Shown here piece after piece: positions 18,701 to 25,876 of a DNA stretch of 64,000 nucleotides (position 1 is the stretch's first letter; each line of letters begins with the position of its first letter). This DNA is from Treponema sp. C6A8. GTDB taxonomy: Bacteria; Spirochaetota; Spirochaetia; Treponematales; Treponemataceae. Location: NCBI RefSeq assembly GCF_000619925.1, contig NZ_JHVB01000007.1, forward strand, positions 104,680 through 168,679. Direction: 5' to 3'. Made by a program: the position numbers and the translations under genes. The notes below the pieces were generated by a model, which saw nothing but the letters and a program-made list of their open reading frames with translations, did not search any database and was not told the DNA's origin.

Positions 18701-18844
18701 GTTGTGGAAAAACTTTCAGGCTATAAACTCCCGGAGGATTTTTCACAAATATTTGAAAATATAAGTCTTTATGCCCGACAAATGGACTATATAAATCTAT
18801 CAAAAATAATATCAGAATATCGTATGGACAAAAAAAAGGAGTAG
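15764..18844 (+). CDS. Hybrid sensor histidine kinase (Cache-HAMP-HisKA-HATPase-REC-Hpt)
   Basis: A 1026-residue membrane kinase. Order: first helix near 20-37, a Cache sensor to about 300, second helix and HAMP (ISPISELIEDSRRLSRGELG), HisKA with the phosphoacceptor in MSHEIRTPINAVLGM (His423), HATPase with NLLTNAVKYTQKG, DTGIGIKPED and EGTGLGMSIVKR, a receiver (ILFVDDTPLNLQ, FIDHRMPVMDG), then an Hpt domain with KVHALKSESRLIGA (His885). This is a complete four-step phosphorelay in one protein. Its ATG follows the previous stop with no gap, and the response regulator starts 4 bp after its own stop. Signal unknown. Confidence 0.93.
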   Translation: MRRHFSFRVKKSLLSQLAIRTISFSLVFFIPLAFLTMHFQKNAIKQSIKQTAFLVAEGKAAEINPILTQVEHSVSVLEERLLSTLDENRFATDQSYREDYIQRAEDWFEDIARFTPGAATSWFRLEKERYGNTAGVFMTGDRYGGFVSVKPTDLSEYSENDREHVGWYYEPLVAGEPVWMLPYENRNVDIKMITYVIPFYRNGIFLGVVGMDIELAYLKRLVDNIKISNTLAFLMDSNYNLIYHPDYPNGLPSVMYDHEFSQIAAYASTDNNQAKIYKCHWQGVTQHIIFKKLQNGSILGISIEDIVARKARFRISMLSFSLFLTIFVLFYFLVFFISRKIISPISELIEDSRRLSRGELGIIIKYKADNEIGLLADSIRMMEKQLKEYIEYIRKQTESERNAKETAINASRAKSDFLANMSHEIRTPINAVLGMNELILRETENDNIRGYAVNIRNAGNTLLSLINDVLDFSKIEAGKMEIIPVRYDLALLLVDLRVMISERAEQKDLTFELKANPAMPKFLYGDNMRLKQCILNLLTNAVKYTQKGGITFSVDFTFIKDDESSIMLQVSVKDTGIGIKPEDVQKLFAPFERIEEKRNRTIEGTGLGMSIVKRTLDMMGSRLSIESEYGKGSTFSFEVRQKIAENIPLGNLNEAHKKSIAEASHYKEKLYAPKAKILFVDDTPLNLQVVQGLLKHTGITLDTAESGAKTLEKVQQTKYDILFIDHRMPVMDGIETLHAINELPGNKSLGKPCIALTANVISGARELYIKEGFTDYLSKPVVPAELENMIRAYLPPEYIEEVPDSVNESLSKKENDSSQKNTDSEKDIFPKMKGINIESALQNCGSAQLLKEMFTTFYSEIDAKKDLLCEFLKNSDFENYRIKVHALKSESRLIGAIELSEEARMLETAADAKKEEEILEKNPALMEHLLSFKEILKDFAPNNKTSDAKRKRISSKMLDTELEQLEKAAKNFNPELADSVVEKLSGYKLPEDFSQIFENISLYARQMDYINLSKIISEYRMDKKKE

Positions 18845-18848
18845 AAAA

Positions 18849-19592
18849 ATGTCAGTAAAGGATATTTATGTGATTGGTGATGAAAAACGTATGGTTGTTC
18901 GTTCTTTTATTAATGATTTGAGAAGTGCCTCTTTGACAGTGCATTCTCTCCCTGCGGAATACGGAAGCGTAGTTTCTCTCCCAAAAGAATCTATTCATAT
19001 TGCAGTCTGCTTTGATGATACAATGCCTGCAGATGTAATGGAATATCTGCGTGAATCTGTTATGGATAAAGGCTGGTACCTATATCTGATTGGAAAGATT
19101 GGCGGACTTTCAATGAATGAGAAAAAACACAGTTCTGAAATTCCAGGTGTCCGCTTTCCATACTGGCCAGTTCCTGCAAAAACCCTGATTGCAGAAATGG
19201 AAAAGACCCGCAAAGATATCCTTGTAGTAGACGATGACCCTATGATGCTGAGAAGCCTTTACAGCTGGCTTAATGAATCCTTTAATATCCATGCCGCAAA
19301 TTCTGGACACGCAGCGCTGGAATTCCTTCGTCAGAATGAAGTCGATCTTGTTCTTCTTGATTATGAAATGCCATTAATGAATGGAAAAGAGGTGCTTCAG
19401 GAGATACGAACCTCATATGAAAATAATACCCTGCCGGTAATTTTCCTTACCGCAAAAAATGATAAGGAAACAATCCGAAGTATTGTAGGTCTTCATCCAA
19501 ACGGATATGTTCTCAAAAGTAATTCTGCAGCAGAAATCAAGCGAACAGTTACTTCCTTCTTTGCTTCTCAGGTCTCATTTGCTTCAAATTAA
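18849..19592 (+). CDS. Response regulator with C-terminal receiver domain
   Basis: A 247-residue protein. The C-terminal half is a standard receiver: ILVVDDDPMMLRSLYSWL, phosphoacceptor in LVLLDYEMPLMNG, the Thr/Lys switch in VIFLTAKNDKE. The first 110 residues look like a diverged, non-phosphorylatable receiver-like domain (no acidic pocket), and there is no DNA-binding domain, so it probably acts by protein contact. It is the third gene of the sensory operon and presumably takes phosphate from the hybrid kinase. A strong terminator follows. Confidence 0.85.
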   Translation: MSVKDIYVIGDEKRMVVRSFINDLRSASLTVHSLPAEYGSVVSLPKESIHIAVCFDDTMPADVMEYLRESVMDKGWYLYLIGKIGGLSMNEKKHSSEIPGVRFPYWPVPAKTLIAEMEKTRKDILVVDDDPMMLRSLYSWLNESFNIHAANSGHAALEFLRQNEVDLVLLDYEMPLMNGKEVLQEIRTSYENNTLPVIFLTAKNDKETIRSIVGLHPNGYVLKSNSAAEIKRTVTSFFASQVSFASN

Positions 19593-19620
19593 GATAAGAG
19601 AAAATTAGATTTTATTAATG

Positions 19621-19647
19621 CCACCTCATTACGAGGTGGTTTTTTAT
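19621..19647 (+). terminator. Rho-independent terminator of the sensory operon
   Basis: CCACCTC-attac-GAGGTGG is a 7-bp perfect stem followed directly by a run of six T residues. Confidence 0.9.
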
Positions 19648-19666
19648 TTTAACTTTTTCCTTATTT

Positions 19667-19721
19667 TCCTATTGCATTAGTAGGTAATATTATATATATT
19701 ATACCTACCTACCTTGTAGGT
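19667..19721 (+). promoter_or_regulatory. Promoter with two ACCTA-N9-TAGGT operators (nitrogenase-like operon)
   Basis: Sites TCCTATTGCATTAGTAGGT (19667-19685, one change in the left arm) and ACCTACCTACCTTGTAGGT (19703-19721) lie 36 bp apart. The -35 TTGCAT (19672-19677) is inside the first site and the -10 TATATT (19695-19700) follows after 17 bp, so the second site covers the transcription start. The start codon of the NifX-like gene is 29 bp downstream. Confidence 0.85.
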
Positions 19722-19749
19722 TTATATTTTATAAGAGGCATATTAACAG

Positions 19750-20172
19750 ATGGAGTACAAAATTGCAGTGGCTAGTTCGGACGGCGTGAATGTGGACCTT
19801 CATTTTGGGGCAGCGGAAAGTTTTTTGATTTTTGCTGTTTCGGATGACGGAACTTTTGAGCTGAAAGAAAAGCGGGAATATAAAGAAGTTTCTGAGCTTC
19901 AGGCAGCAGACTGTGCTGAAAAGGCGAATTGTAAATCTGGCTGTGGAAACGGAAATGGTAACGGCTGTGGCGGCGGGTCTGCGAAAGTTGAAGTGATTGG
20001 AGATGTTCGTGCAGTTGTTGCGGCAAAAATCGGTTTTAACGTCACAAAGCAGCTGGAACGCAAGGCTATTGCAAGTTTTGATGTGGAAACTACTGTGCAG
20101 GAAGCACTGGAAAAAATTACGAAATATTTTTACAGCGTGGATAATCACATTTCACTGGTAAATAGGAGATAA
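19750..20172 (+). CDS. NifX/NifB-type iron-molybdenum cofactor domain protein
   Basis: A 140-residue soluble protein of the dinitrogenase cofactor-biosynthesis (NifX, NafY, NifB C-terminal) family. It opens YKIAVASSDGVNVDLHFGAAESFLIF, the strand and His-containing loop typical of the fold, and closes VRAVVAAKIGFNVTKQLERKAIASFDVETTVQEAL. Between them is a glycine-cysteine-rich insertion with five cysteines (C-x5-C-x3-C-x7-C spacing) that could bind metal. Relatives carry or guard nitrogenase cofactor precursors. It stands directly before the two nitrogenase-like subunits (2-bp gap), so a role in their cofactor handling is likely but inferred. Confidence 0.8.
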   Translation: MEYKIAVASSDGVNVDLHFGAAESFLIFAVSDDGTFELKEKREYKEVSELQAADCAEKANCKSGCGNGNGNGCGGGSAKVEVIGDVRAVVAAKIGFNVTKQLERKAIASFDVETTVQEALEKITKYFYSVDNHISLVNRR

Positions 20173-20174
20173 AT

Positions 20175-21620
20175 ATGGCAGTTCAGTATTCGGGAGTGCG
20201 CGAAAGTAAGGAAGGACGCGTTAATGATTTTGGCGGTTCCAGCCTTGATGTGCAGGAAAAGTTTGCAGGAAAGTGTCTGAAACGTGCGGACAGAAGTTTT
20301 TCTCAGGGCTTACAGTGCCAGCAGATTAACTCTATGGCCTGCCTTATGAGTCTTGAAGATTCTGTTTTTATCAGTCATTCTCCGCAGGGCTGTGTGGGCT
20401 GTACTATTATGGCAGTCGATATGTACCGCGTTGGTCAGGCTCACCGCGGCGAAAAATACATTAAAAATCCGCGCATTATCGTTACTAACCTGGATCAGAA
20501 GAGCGTTGTATTCGGCGGCGAGCAGAAGCTGCGTGAATCTGTGCAGAAGGCTGTTGCCCGCTACAATCCGAAATTGATTTTTGTTTATGCCTCCTGCGCG
20601 TCTGGAATCATCGGCGATGATATCGATGCCATTTGCGCTGATCTGGGCGCCGAGTATTCTAACCAGACTATTATTCCTATTCACTGCGAAGGTTTTAAGA
20701 GTAAGGTTTGTGCCAGCGGTTTTGATGCGGCTTTTCTTTCTATTAATAAGTACATTTTGAAGAAGCAGAAGCTTCCGACTATTCCAAATCTTGTAAATCT
20801 TTTTGCGCCGACCACCGTCAGTTTTGCCGACCAGCGCGAAATGGAACGTATGCTTGGGCTGATTGGAGCTGAAGTAAACTACATTCCATTCTACAGTTCA
20901 CTTGAAAAGATTAAGCGTATTCCTCAGGCGGTGGCTTCGACTTCCATCTGTAAGGTTTTTGCCGACGAGTTCATGAAGACTCTGGAAGAAGATTACGACA
21001 TTCCTTATTCACATACCGTTATGCCGATTGGAATCCGCAACACCGACAAATGGTACCGCGGAATTGCAAAGGTGCTTGGTAAGGAAGCTGAGGTTGAAGA
21101 GATTATTTCCCGCGAGCACGCACGAATTGAGCCTCTTGTTGCAAAAATCCGCGCAAAGCTTGAAGGAAAACGGGTTTTCATCTGCGGTGGTACAGGTCGT
21201 TCTTTTGCGGCAGCGGCCCTCATCGATGACTTTGGAATGAAGCTTATTGGCCTTGAAACTCCAACCTACGACGATGACGCTCAGGTTGATGTTGAATATC
21301 TGAACGGAATCCACAAGGACTTTGTGATTGATATTGCAAACATGCAGCCTTTTGAGCAGGTAAATCTTGTAAAGAAGCTGAAGCCGGATGCATTTATCGG
21401 CGTTCCGGAATGGGCTGCAAAGCTTGGCATTCCTACAACCCACGTTCTGGACGGAAAGCGTCCGACAATGGGTTACGACGGACTTTTGTACCTGGGCAAC
21501 AAGATTGCAGAGCAGCTTTCAAATCCGGGCTTCAACAAGAAGCTTGCTGAACATGTAAAGCTGCCTTACAAGGACAGCTGGTATCAGGAAGATGCTTTCA
21601 AGTATATCGTAGGAGTATAA
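20175..21620 (+). CDS. Nitrogenase-like component 1, D (alpha)-type subunit
   Basis: A 481-residue NifD homologue. The three P-cluster-type cysteines have clear counterparts: Cys48 (GLQCQQ), Cys73 (ISHSPQGCVG) and Cys141 (ASCASGIIGDDI). The two residues that hold the active-site cofactor in NifD also have counterparts: Cys259 in SICKVFADEFMKTLEEDYDIP and His423 in GIPTTHVLDGKRPTMGYDG. Retention of both argues against a chlorophyll- or F430-type reductase, which lack the cofactor. The NifD region containing Gln191 and His195 is replaced (CEGFKSKVCASGF), so N2 reduction is doubtful. It forms a tetramer with the next gene product. No NifH partner is in the window. Confidence 0.85.
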   Translation: MAVQYSGVRESKEGRVNDFGGSSLDVQEKFAGKCLKRADRSFSQGLQCQQINSMACLMSLEDSVFISHSPQGCVGCTIMAVDMYRVGQAHRGEKYIKNPRIIVTNLDQKSVVFGGEQKLRESVQKAVARYNPKLIFVYASCASGIIGDDIDAICADLGAEYSNQTIIPIHCEGFKSKVCASGFDAAFLSINKYILKKQKLPTIPNLVNLFAPTTVSFADQREMERMLGLIGAEVNYIPFYSSLEKIKRIPQAVASTSICKVFADEFMKTLEEDYDIPYSHTVMPIGIRNTDKWYRGIAKVLGKEAEVEEIISREHARIEPLVAKIRAKLEGKRVFICGGTGRSFAAAALIDDFGMKLIGLETPTYDDDAQVDVEYLNGIHKDFVIDIANMQPFEQVNLVKKLKPDAFIGVPEWAAKLGIPTTHVLDGKRPTMGYDGLLYLGNKIAEQLSNPGFNKKLAEHVKLPYKDSWYQEDAFKYIVGV

Positions 21621-21622
21621 TC

Positions 21623-22912
21623 ATGAGTTTTGTAACAGAAAATCCGCGCGGCGGATGTGTACTTGCGGGAATAAATTCAGTGCTGGCGGCAATTAACCGC
21701 GTATGCCCTATCCTTCATTCGGGCCCGGGCTGCTGTATGCAGACAACTGCCGCAGAACAGGGACAGAGCGGCCACAAGCATGCCTGCTTTGTAAGCGGCG
21801 TTTCACTTCCTTCTTCAAACATGCTGGAAAAGGAAGTTGTATTCGGCGGCGTAAATAAGCTTCGTACTACAATCAAGGGCGCAACAGAAATCATCGATGC
21901 TGACGCATACTTTGTTCTTACAGGCTGTACAGCCGGAATTATTGGTGATGATATTGCAAGTGTAACAGATGAATTTGTTGAACAGGGCTACAAGGTTTAT
22001 CCGATTGACACACCGGGTTTTGCTGGCGATTCAAACCTCGGTTACGAAGTTGTATGGAACACCTTCATCGACAAGGTGATTCAGCCGGCCCGCCAAAAGA
22101 AAGCCAACCTCGTAAATATTTTTGGCGTTGTTCCTTACCACGATCCTTTCTGGGCAGGAACACTCGAAGAAATCGACCGTATTCTTTCTAAGCTGGGACT
22201 TGAAGTAAACACTTTTTTTACCAAGCACCAGGGAATCGATGTTGTAGAACATTCTTCTGAAGCGGCGCTCAACATCATCGTAAATCCATGGCTCTTTAAG
22301 GGACCTGCTAAAAAGTTTGAAGAAAAGTTCGGCGTTCCAAGCCTTCGTTTTCCATTCTTCCCGATTGGAGCAAGCGACACTACATGCTTTGTACGCGAAG
22401 TTGCAGCGGCGCTCAAACTTGACGAAAAACTGGTGAACCGCGTTATCGCCGAGGAAGAGGATTACGTTTACTCCTACCTTGCGCAGAGCATCGGACAGCT
22501 CAGCTGGAAAAGATTTGGGGTGGCAGGGGACGCTTCCAGCGCAATCGCAATCACCCGCTATCTTGCAAACGATTACAGCTTCAGCCCGGTTCTTGTGGTT
22601 ATTACCGAGCCGATTTTTCGCCCGGAAGACAAGGAGCGGATTATCAAAAATATCACAGAGCTTGAATACGCAACTCCGCCAAAGGTTGTTTTTGCCAGCG
22701 ACCAGTGGGAAATCAATCAGGCAATCAGAAATGAGAGCGAAGAAATCACCCTGCTTGTGGGCAGCACAAACGAAAAGGAAGTTGCGCTTGAAAAAGGCAT
22801 TCAGTATCTGAACGGCACCTTCCCTATGAACGAGCGCCTGGTTTTCAACAGAACCTACGCCGGCTACAAAGGAAGTTTGACCTTTACAGAAGACCTTTAC
22901 GATAACTTGTAA
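21623..22912 (+). CDS. Nitrogenase-like component 1, K (beta)-type subunit
   Basis: A 429-residue NifK homologue that starts 2 bp after the D-type gene. The opening lacks the N-terminal extension of true NifK: Cys12 (RGGCVLAGI), Cys37/38 (SGPGCCMQT) and Cys102 (TGCTAGIIGDD) supply the P-cluster side. The rest follows the component-1 fold with VKYPIDTPGF-like YPIDTPGFAGD and a final FNRTYAGYKGSLTFTEDLY. Together with the upstream gene it gives a compact nitrogenase-like enzyme of the kind grouped with methylthio-alkane reductases and other group IV/VI relatives. Its substrate is not known; see the operators and neighbours. Confidence 0.85.
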   Translation: MSFVTENPRGGCVLAGINSVLAAINRVCPILHSGPGCCMQTTAAEQGQSGHKHACFVSGVSLPSSNMLEKEVVFGGVNKLRTTIKGATEIIDADAYFVLTGCTAGIIGDDIASVTDEFVEQGYKVYPIDTPGFAGDSNLGYEVVWNTFIDKVIQPARQKKANLVNIFGVVPYHDPFWAGTLEEIDRILSKLGLEVNTFFTKHQGIDVVEHSSEAALNIIVNPWLFKGPAKKFEEKFGVPSLRFPFFPIGASDTTCFVREVAAALKLDEKLVNRVIAEEEDYVYSYLAQSIGQLSWKRFGVAGDASSAIAITRYLANDYSFSPVLVVITEPIFRPEDKERIIKNITELEYATPPKVVFASDQWEINQAIRNESEEITLLVGSTNEKEVALEKGIQYLNGTFPMNERLVFNRTYAGYKGSLTFTEDLYDNL

Positions 22913-22918
22913 GGATTA

Positions 22919-22936
22919 GGGGGTGCCTACGCCCCC
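22919..22936 (+). other. Intercistronic hairpin after the K-type gene
   Basis: GGGGG and CCCCC pair around TGCCTACG immediately after the stop of the K-type gene. A ribosome site AAAAAAAGGAG follows. It may separate expression of the enzyme from that of the transporter, or protect the mRNA end. Confidence 0.45.
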
Positions 22937-22963
22937 TGACAATAAAAAAAGGAGAAAAAAATT

Positions 22964-24040
22964 ATGGTAAAAATCACCTTCAGTCGCGCAGCCCGCGCTG
23001 CCCTCTCAGCCCTCGCCTCTTTTGCACTTTTGGGAAGCCTGATTTCCTGCGGCGGAAAGAAAAACGCAGATTTCACCTTCAAAATCGGAACAGCTAACTC
23101 TGGCCTTTGTGCAGCACCGCTTCACATCGCCATCGATAAAGGCATTTTCGAAGAAGAGTTTTCAAAAGCAGGCCTTAAATACGAAGTTGTAGAAATCGAC
23201 CTTATGCAGGCAACTTCACTTGTTGTTGCAAAGAAAATCGACGCAACCTTCGGACTTGCAGGCGGACTTCTTCCTCAGCTGGACAACGGACTTGAAGTAA
23301 GCTTCCTCACAGGCGTTCACACAGGATGTACAAAATTCTACGTTAAGGCAGATTCTCCTTACAAAACAGTAGCCGACCTCAAAGGAAAAACCGTCGGACT
23401 CTGCGGCGTACAGGATTCCTCGACAATCGTATGGCAGAGAAAGTTCCACGAACTCGGCTACAAGGCATACGGCCCGGAAGCAGAATTCAAAATGGCAATC
23501 TACGGCCTTACAGACCTTCCAATCGCCCTTGAAAACGGAGCAGTTGATGTAGTCGGACTCCACGACCCGGTCGGCTACCTTGCAGAAAAACAGTACGGCT
23601 TTAGAAACATTCTGGATACAACAACAGACAAAGTTTTCAGTCAGGAATACTGCTGTATGACCTTCGTTTCAAGCGAAACTGCAGAAAAATTCCCTGAGCA
23701 CACAAAGGCTTTCATCCGTGCCATGCTTAAGGCTTCTGCATTTGCACAGGCAGAACCTTACGAAACAGCACGCCTTCAGATTGAAAACAAACACGTAAGT
23801 GGCGACCTGGATCAGAACGCAGCCATGCTCAAAACCTACAACTACACACCATCAGTTGGACTTGCATATCAGACCCTCTTCAACGCCATTGACCAGGTTG
23901 TAGACATGGGCATCATGCAGAACGTAGCCGACAAAAAGAAGTTCGTCGACTCCCACTTTGTCCGCTATGACGATGTTCCAGATTCATACGTTTACAACTC
24001 CGACGGAACTTATACAGAGGCAGTTGTGAATTCATTATAG
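22964..24040 (+). CDS. NitT/TauT-type ABC transporter, substrate-binding lipoprotein
   Basis: A 358-residue binding protein of the nitrate/sulfonate/taurine-type family. The signal sequence ends in a lipobox LISC, so it is anchored by lipid. The fold is shown by FKIGTANSGLCAAPLHIAIDKGIFEEEF, VDATFGLAGG-like IDATFGLAGGLLPQLDNGL and DLKGKTVGLCGVQDSS. Relatives bind sulfonates, sulfate esters, thiamine precursors or other organics. Being in one operon with the nitrogenase-like enzyme, it probably imports that enzyme's substrate or a metal/sulfur source. Several cysteines in the mature part (GLCGV, EYCCMTF, HTGCTKFY) are unusual for an exported binding protein. Confidence 0.88.
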   Translation: MVKITFSRAARAALSALASFALLGSLISCGGKKNADFTFKIGTANSGLCAAPLHIAIDKGIFEEEFSKAGLKYEVVEIDLMQATSLVVAKKIDATFGLAGGLLPQLDNGLEVSFLTGVHTGCTKFYVKADSPYKTVADLKGKTVGLCGVQDSSTIVWQRKFHELGYKAYGPEAEFKMAIYGLTDLPIALENGAVDVVGLHDPVGYLAEKQYGFRNILDTTTDKVFSQEYCCMTFVSSETAEKFPEHTKAFIRAMLKASAFAQAEPYETARLQIENKHVSGDLDQNAAMLKTYNYTPSVGLAYQTLFNAIDQVVDMGIMQNVADKKKFVDSHFVRYDDVPDSYVYNSDGTYTEAVVNSL

Positions 24041-24043
24041 GAC

Positions 24044-24059
24044 GTGCCCTTGGGGGCAC
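24044..24059 (+). other. Intercistronic hairpin
   Basis: GTGCCC and GGGCAC pair around TTGG, three bases after the binding-protein stop and well before the ribosome site of the permease gene. It is another member of the GC-rich hairpins seen between stop and ribosome site in this window. Confidence 0.4.
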
Positions 24060-24082
24060 AATCAAAACTACAGGAGATATTT

Positions 24083-25045
24083 ATGAGCAAAAAGTTAAAA
24101 CAAATCCTTACTTACATCCTGCCCTTTGCTGCGGCAGTTCTTTCAGCAGTTTTATACTTTGCGATTCCCGAAAGCGGAAAGCAAAAGCAGATGAAATCGC
24201 CTTATTACATGTGCTTTCTGCTTGCGGCAGTAATTCTCCTGGCAGTGTGTATAATCAGCGGCATTTTTGCAAAAGAATTCGGTAAGAAATTCAAAACAAG
24301 GCTGCCTTTTTATGCAGGACTCTTTTTATTTCTTGCGGTTCTTAACACCCTTGTGTCAAAAACAAGACTTCTCCCAGTCCTTTACTTTCCGTCACTTGAC
24401 CGCGTAACAGGACTTTTATGGGAGCAGAAACTTTTCCTATTGAAAAACCTCCTGTTTTCACTCGGACTTTTGGCACAGGGGTTTGTTTTTGGACTTATCA
24501 CAGGATTTTTTACAGGCCTTGCGCTCGGCTATAACCGCCACGTCGGCTACTGGCTGAATCCGGTTACAAAATTCTTAGGACCTGTTCCTACCACCGCCTG
24601 GATTCCACTGGCACTCAGCGTTTTCCCGACTACACACGGCGCAAACGTATTTTTGATTGCATTTGCCGTATGGTTCCCGGTAACGCTGATGACGGCGAGC
24701 GGCATTCAGAGCGTAAACAAAGTATTTTTTGAAGTCAGCGAAACTCTTGGAGCAAAGACTTTTTTCAAAGTATTCCGAGTGGCAGTCCCGGCAAGTCTTC
24801 CGCAGATTTTCCTTGGACTTTTCTACGGCATCGTTTCATCCTTTGCAACTTTGATGGCTGTCGAAATGAACGGAAACTCGCAGGGAATCGGCTGGTACAT
24901 CAACTGGCAGAAGTCGGTAATGATGTACGACGGCGTTTACGCGGGGCTGATCATCATCGCTGTTTTGTGTTCGTTCATCCTGACTTTGCTTTTCAAAGTA
25001 CGCGATAAAATCATGGTTTGGCAGAAAGGAGTTATCAGATGGTAG
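24083..25045 (+). CDS. NitT/TauT-type ABC transporter, permease
   Basis: A 320-residue inner-membrane permease. It has three hydrophobic N-terminal segments, then the conserved core GLITGFFTGLALGYNRHVGYWLNPVTKFLGPVPTTAWIPLAL and the EAA-type loop FFEVSETLGAKTFFKVFRVAVPASLPQIFLGL. The ATG at 24083 follows AGGAG; an upstream TTG at 24044 would read through a hairpin and is rejected. Its end overlaps the ATPase start by 7 bp. The longer N-terminus compared with SsuC (about 260 residues) gives extra helices. Confidence 0.88.
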   Translation: MSKKLKQILTYILPFAAAVLSAVLYFAIPESGKQKQMKSPYYMCFLLAAVILLAVCIISGIFAKEFGKKFKTRLPFYAGLFLFLAVLNTLVSKTRLLPVLYFPSLDRVTGLLWEQKLFLLKNLLFSLGLLAQGFVFGLITGFFTGLALGYNRHVGYWLNPVTKFLGPVPTTAWIPLALSVFPTTHGANVFLIAFAVWFPVTLMTASGIQSVNKVFFEVSETLGAKTFFKVFRVAVPASLPQIFLGLFYGIVSSFATLMAVEMNGNSQGIGWYINWQKSVMMYDGVYAGLIIIAVLCSFILTLLFKVRDKIMVWQKGVIRW

Positions 25046-25803
25046 GAAATATTAAAATCACAAATGTAAATAAAAGCTTTGACGATGTAAAAGTTCTTAA
25101 TAATTTTTCGCTGGATATTGCGCCGGGCAGTTTTGTTTCGCTGATTGGCCCTTCGGGCTGCGGAAAATCAACTCTGCTAAGAATTATAGGCGGTCTTGAA
25201 AAGCAGTATGACGGCACAGTTTTCCTTGACGGCGAAAAAGTCACAAAGGCAGGAAGCGACCGCGGTTTTGCCTTCCAGGGCTCAAATCTCTTCCCCTGGC
25301 TCACGGTTGAAGGAAACGTTTCTTTTGGCTTAAAGGCCCGCAAGATTTTCAAAGATCATAAAAAAGACGTAAATGACATCATCGACCTTGTAGGATTGAA
25401 GGGATTTGAAAACTCCTTTCCCCATCAGATTTCGGGCGGTATGCAGCAGAGAGCTTCCCTTGCCCGCGCCCTTGTAGGTCATCCAAAGGTGCTTTTGCTT
25501 GATGAACCGCTTGGCGCCCTTGATGCATTTACCCGCATGAATCTACAGGACGAAATTCTTCGCATCAAAAACGAAAATAACATGACAATGCTCATGGTAA
25601 CTCACGACGTTGATGAAGCAATCTACATGAGCGATAAGGTTGTGGTTATGAGTGCCCGCCCAAGCCGCGTAGAAGCCGTAATCGACATCGACCTTCCGCG
25701 TCCGCGCGTTCGTGTTCAGGATACTTTTGCCCTTTACCGCAATAAGATTCTGGAAATTCTGAACTTCGGCGGTCAGATTCACGAGGCAGAATATAATATC
25801 TAA
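25039..25803 (+). CDS. NitT/TauT-type ABC transporter, ATP-binding protein
   Basis: A 254-residue ATPase of the SsuB/TauB/NrtD kind. Walker [11 protein letters not shown]-loop FAFQGSNLFPWLTVEGNV (FPWLT is typical of this branch), signature ISGGMQQR, Walker B VLLLDEPLGALD, switch His in VTHDVDEA. The ATG at 25039 lies after AAAGGAG inside the end of the permease gene, so translation is coupled. It is the last gene of the operon that begins with the NifX-like gene; a strong terminator follows. Confidence 0.93.
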   Translation: MVGNIKITNVNKSFDDVKVLNNFSLDIAPGSFVSLIGPSGCGKSTLLRIIGGLEKQYDGTVFLDGEKVTKAGSDRGFAFQGSNLFPWLTVEGNVSFGLKARKIFKDHKKDVNDIIDLVGLKGFENSFPHQISGGMQQRASLARALVGHPKVLLLDEPLGALDAFTRMNLQDEILRIKNENNMTMLMVTHDVDEAIYMSDKVVVMSARPSRVEAVIDIDLPRPRVRVQDTFALYRNKILEILNFGGQIHEAEYNI

Positions 25804-25825
25804 AAAAGGAAAAAATACAAAAAGT

Positions 25826-25876
25826 AAGGGTGAAGTTGAAATGCAAATTGAAGTGCAGCTCAATTTCACCCTTTTT
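25826..25876. terminator. Bidirectional terminator between convergent operons
   Basis: AAGGGTGAAGTTGA pairs with TCAATTTCACCCTT, a 14-bp stem with one mismatch, around an internal 22-base loop that can pair further. A run of seven T residues follows on the plus strand and A residues precede it, so it can serve both converging operons. Confidence 0.75.

Noticed and set aside
20175..22912. Chlorophyll/bacteriochlorophyll or F430-type reductase as identity of the nitrogenase-like pair
   Set aside because: Those enzymes lack the cofactor ligands; both equivalents (Cys259 and His423) appear present here, and no tetrapyrrole-reductase genes are adjacent. Cobalamin genes are 25 kb away and not co-regulated.
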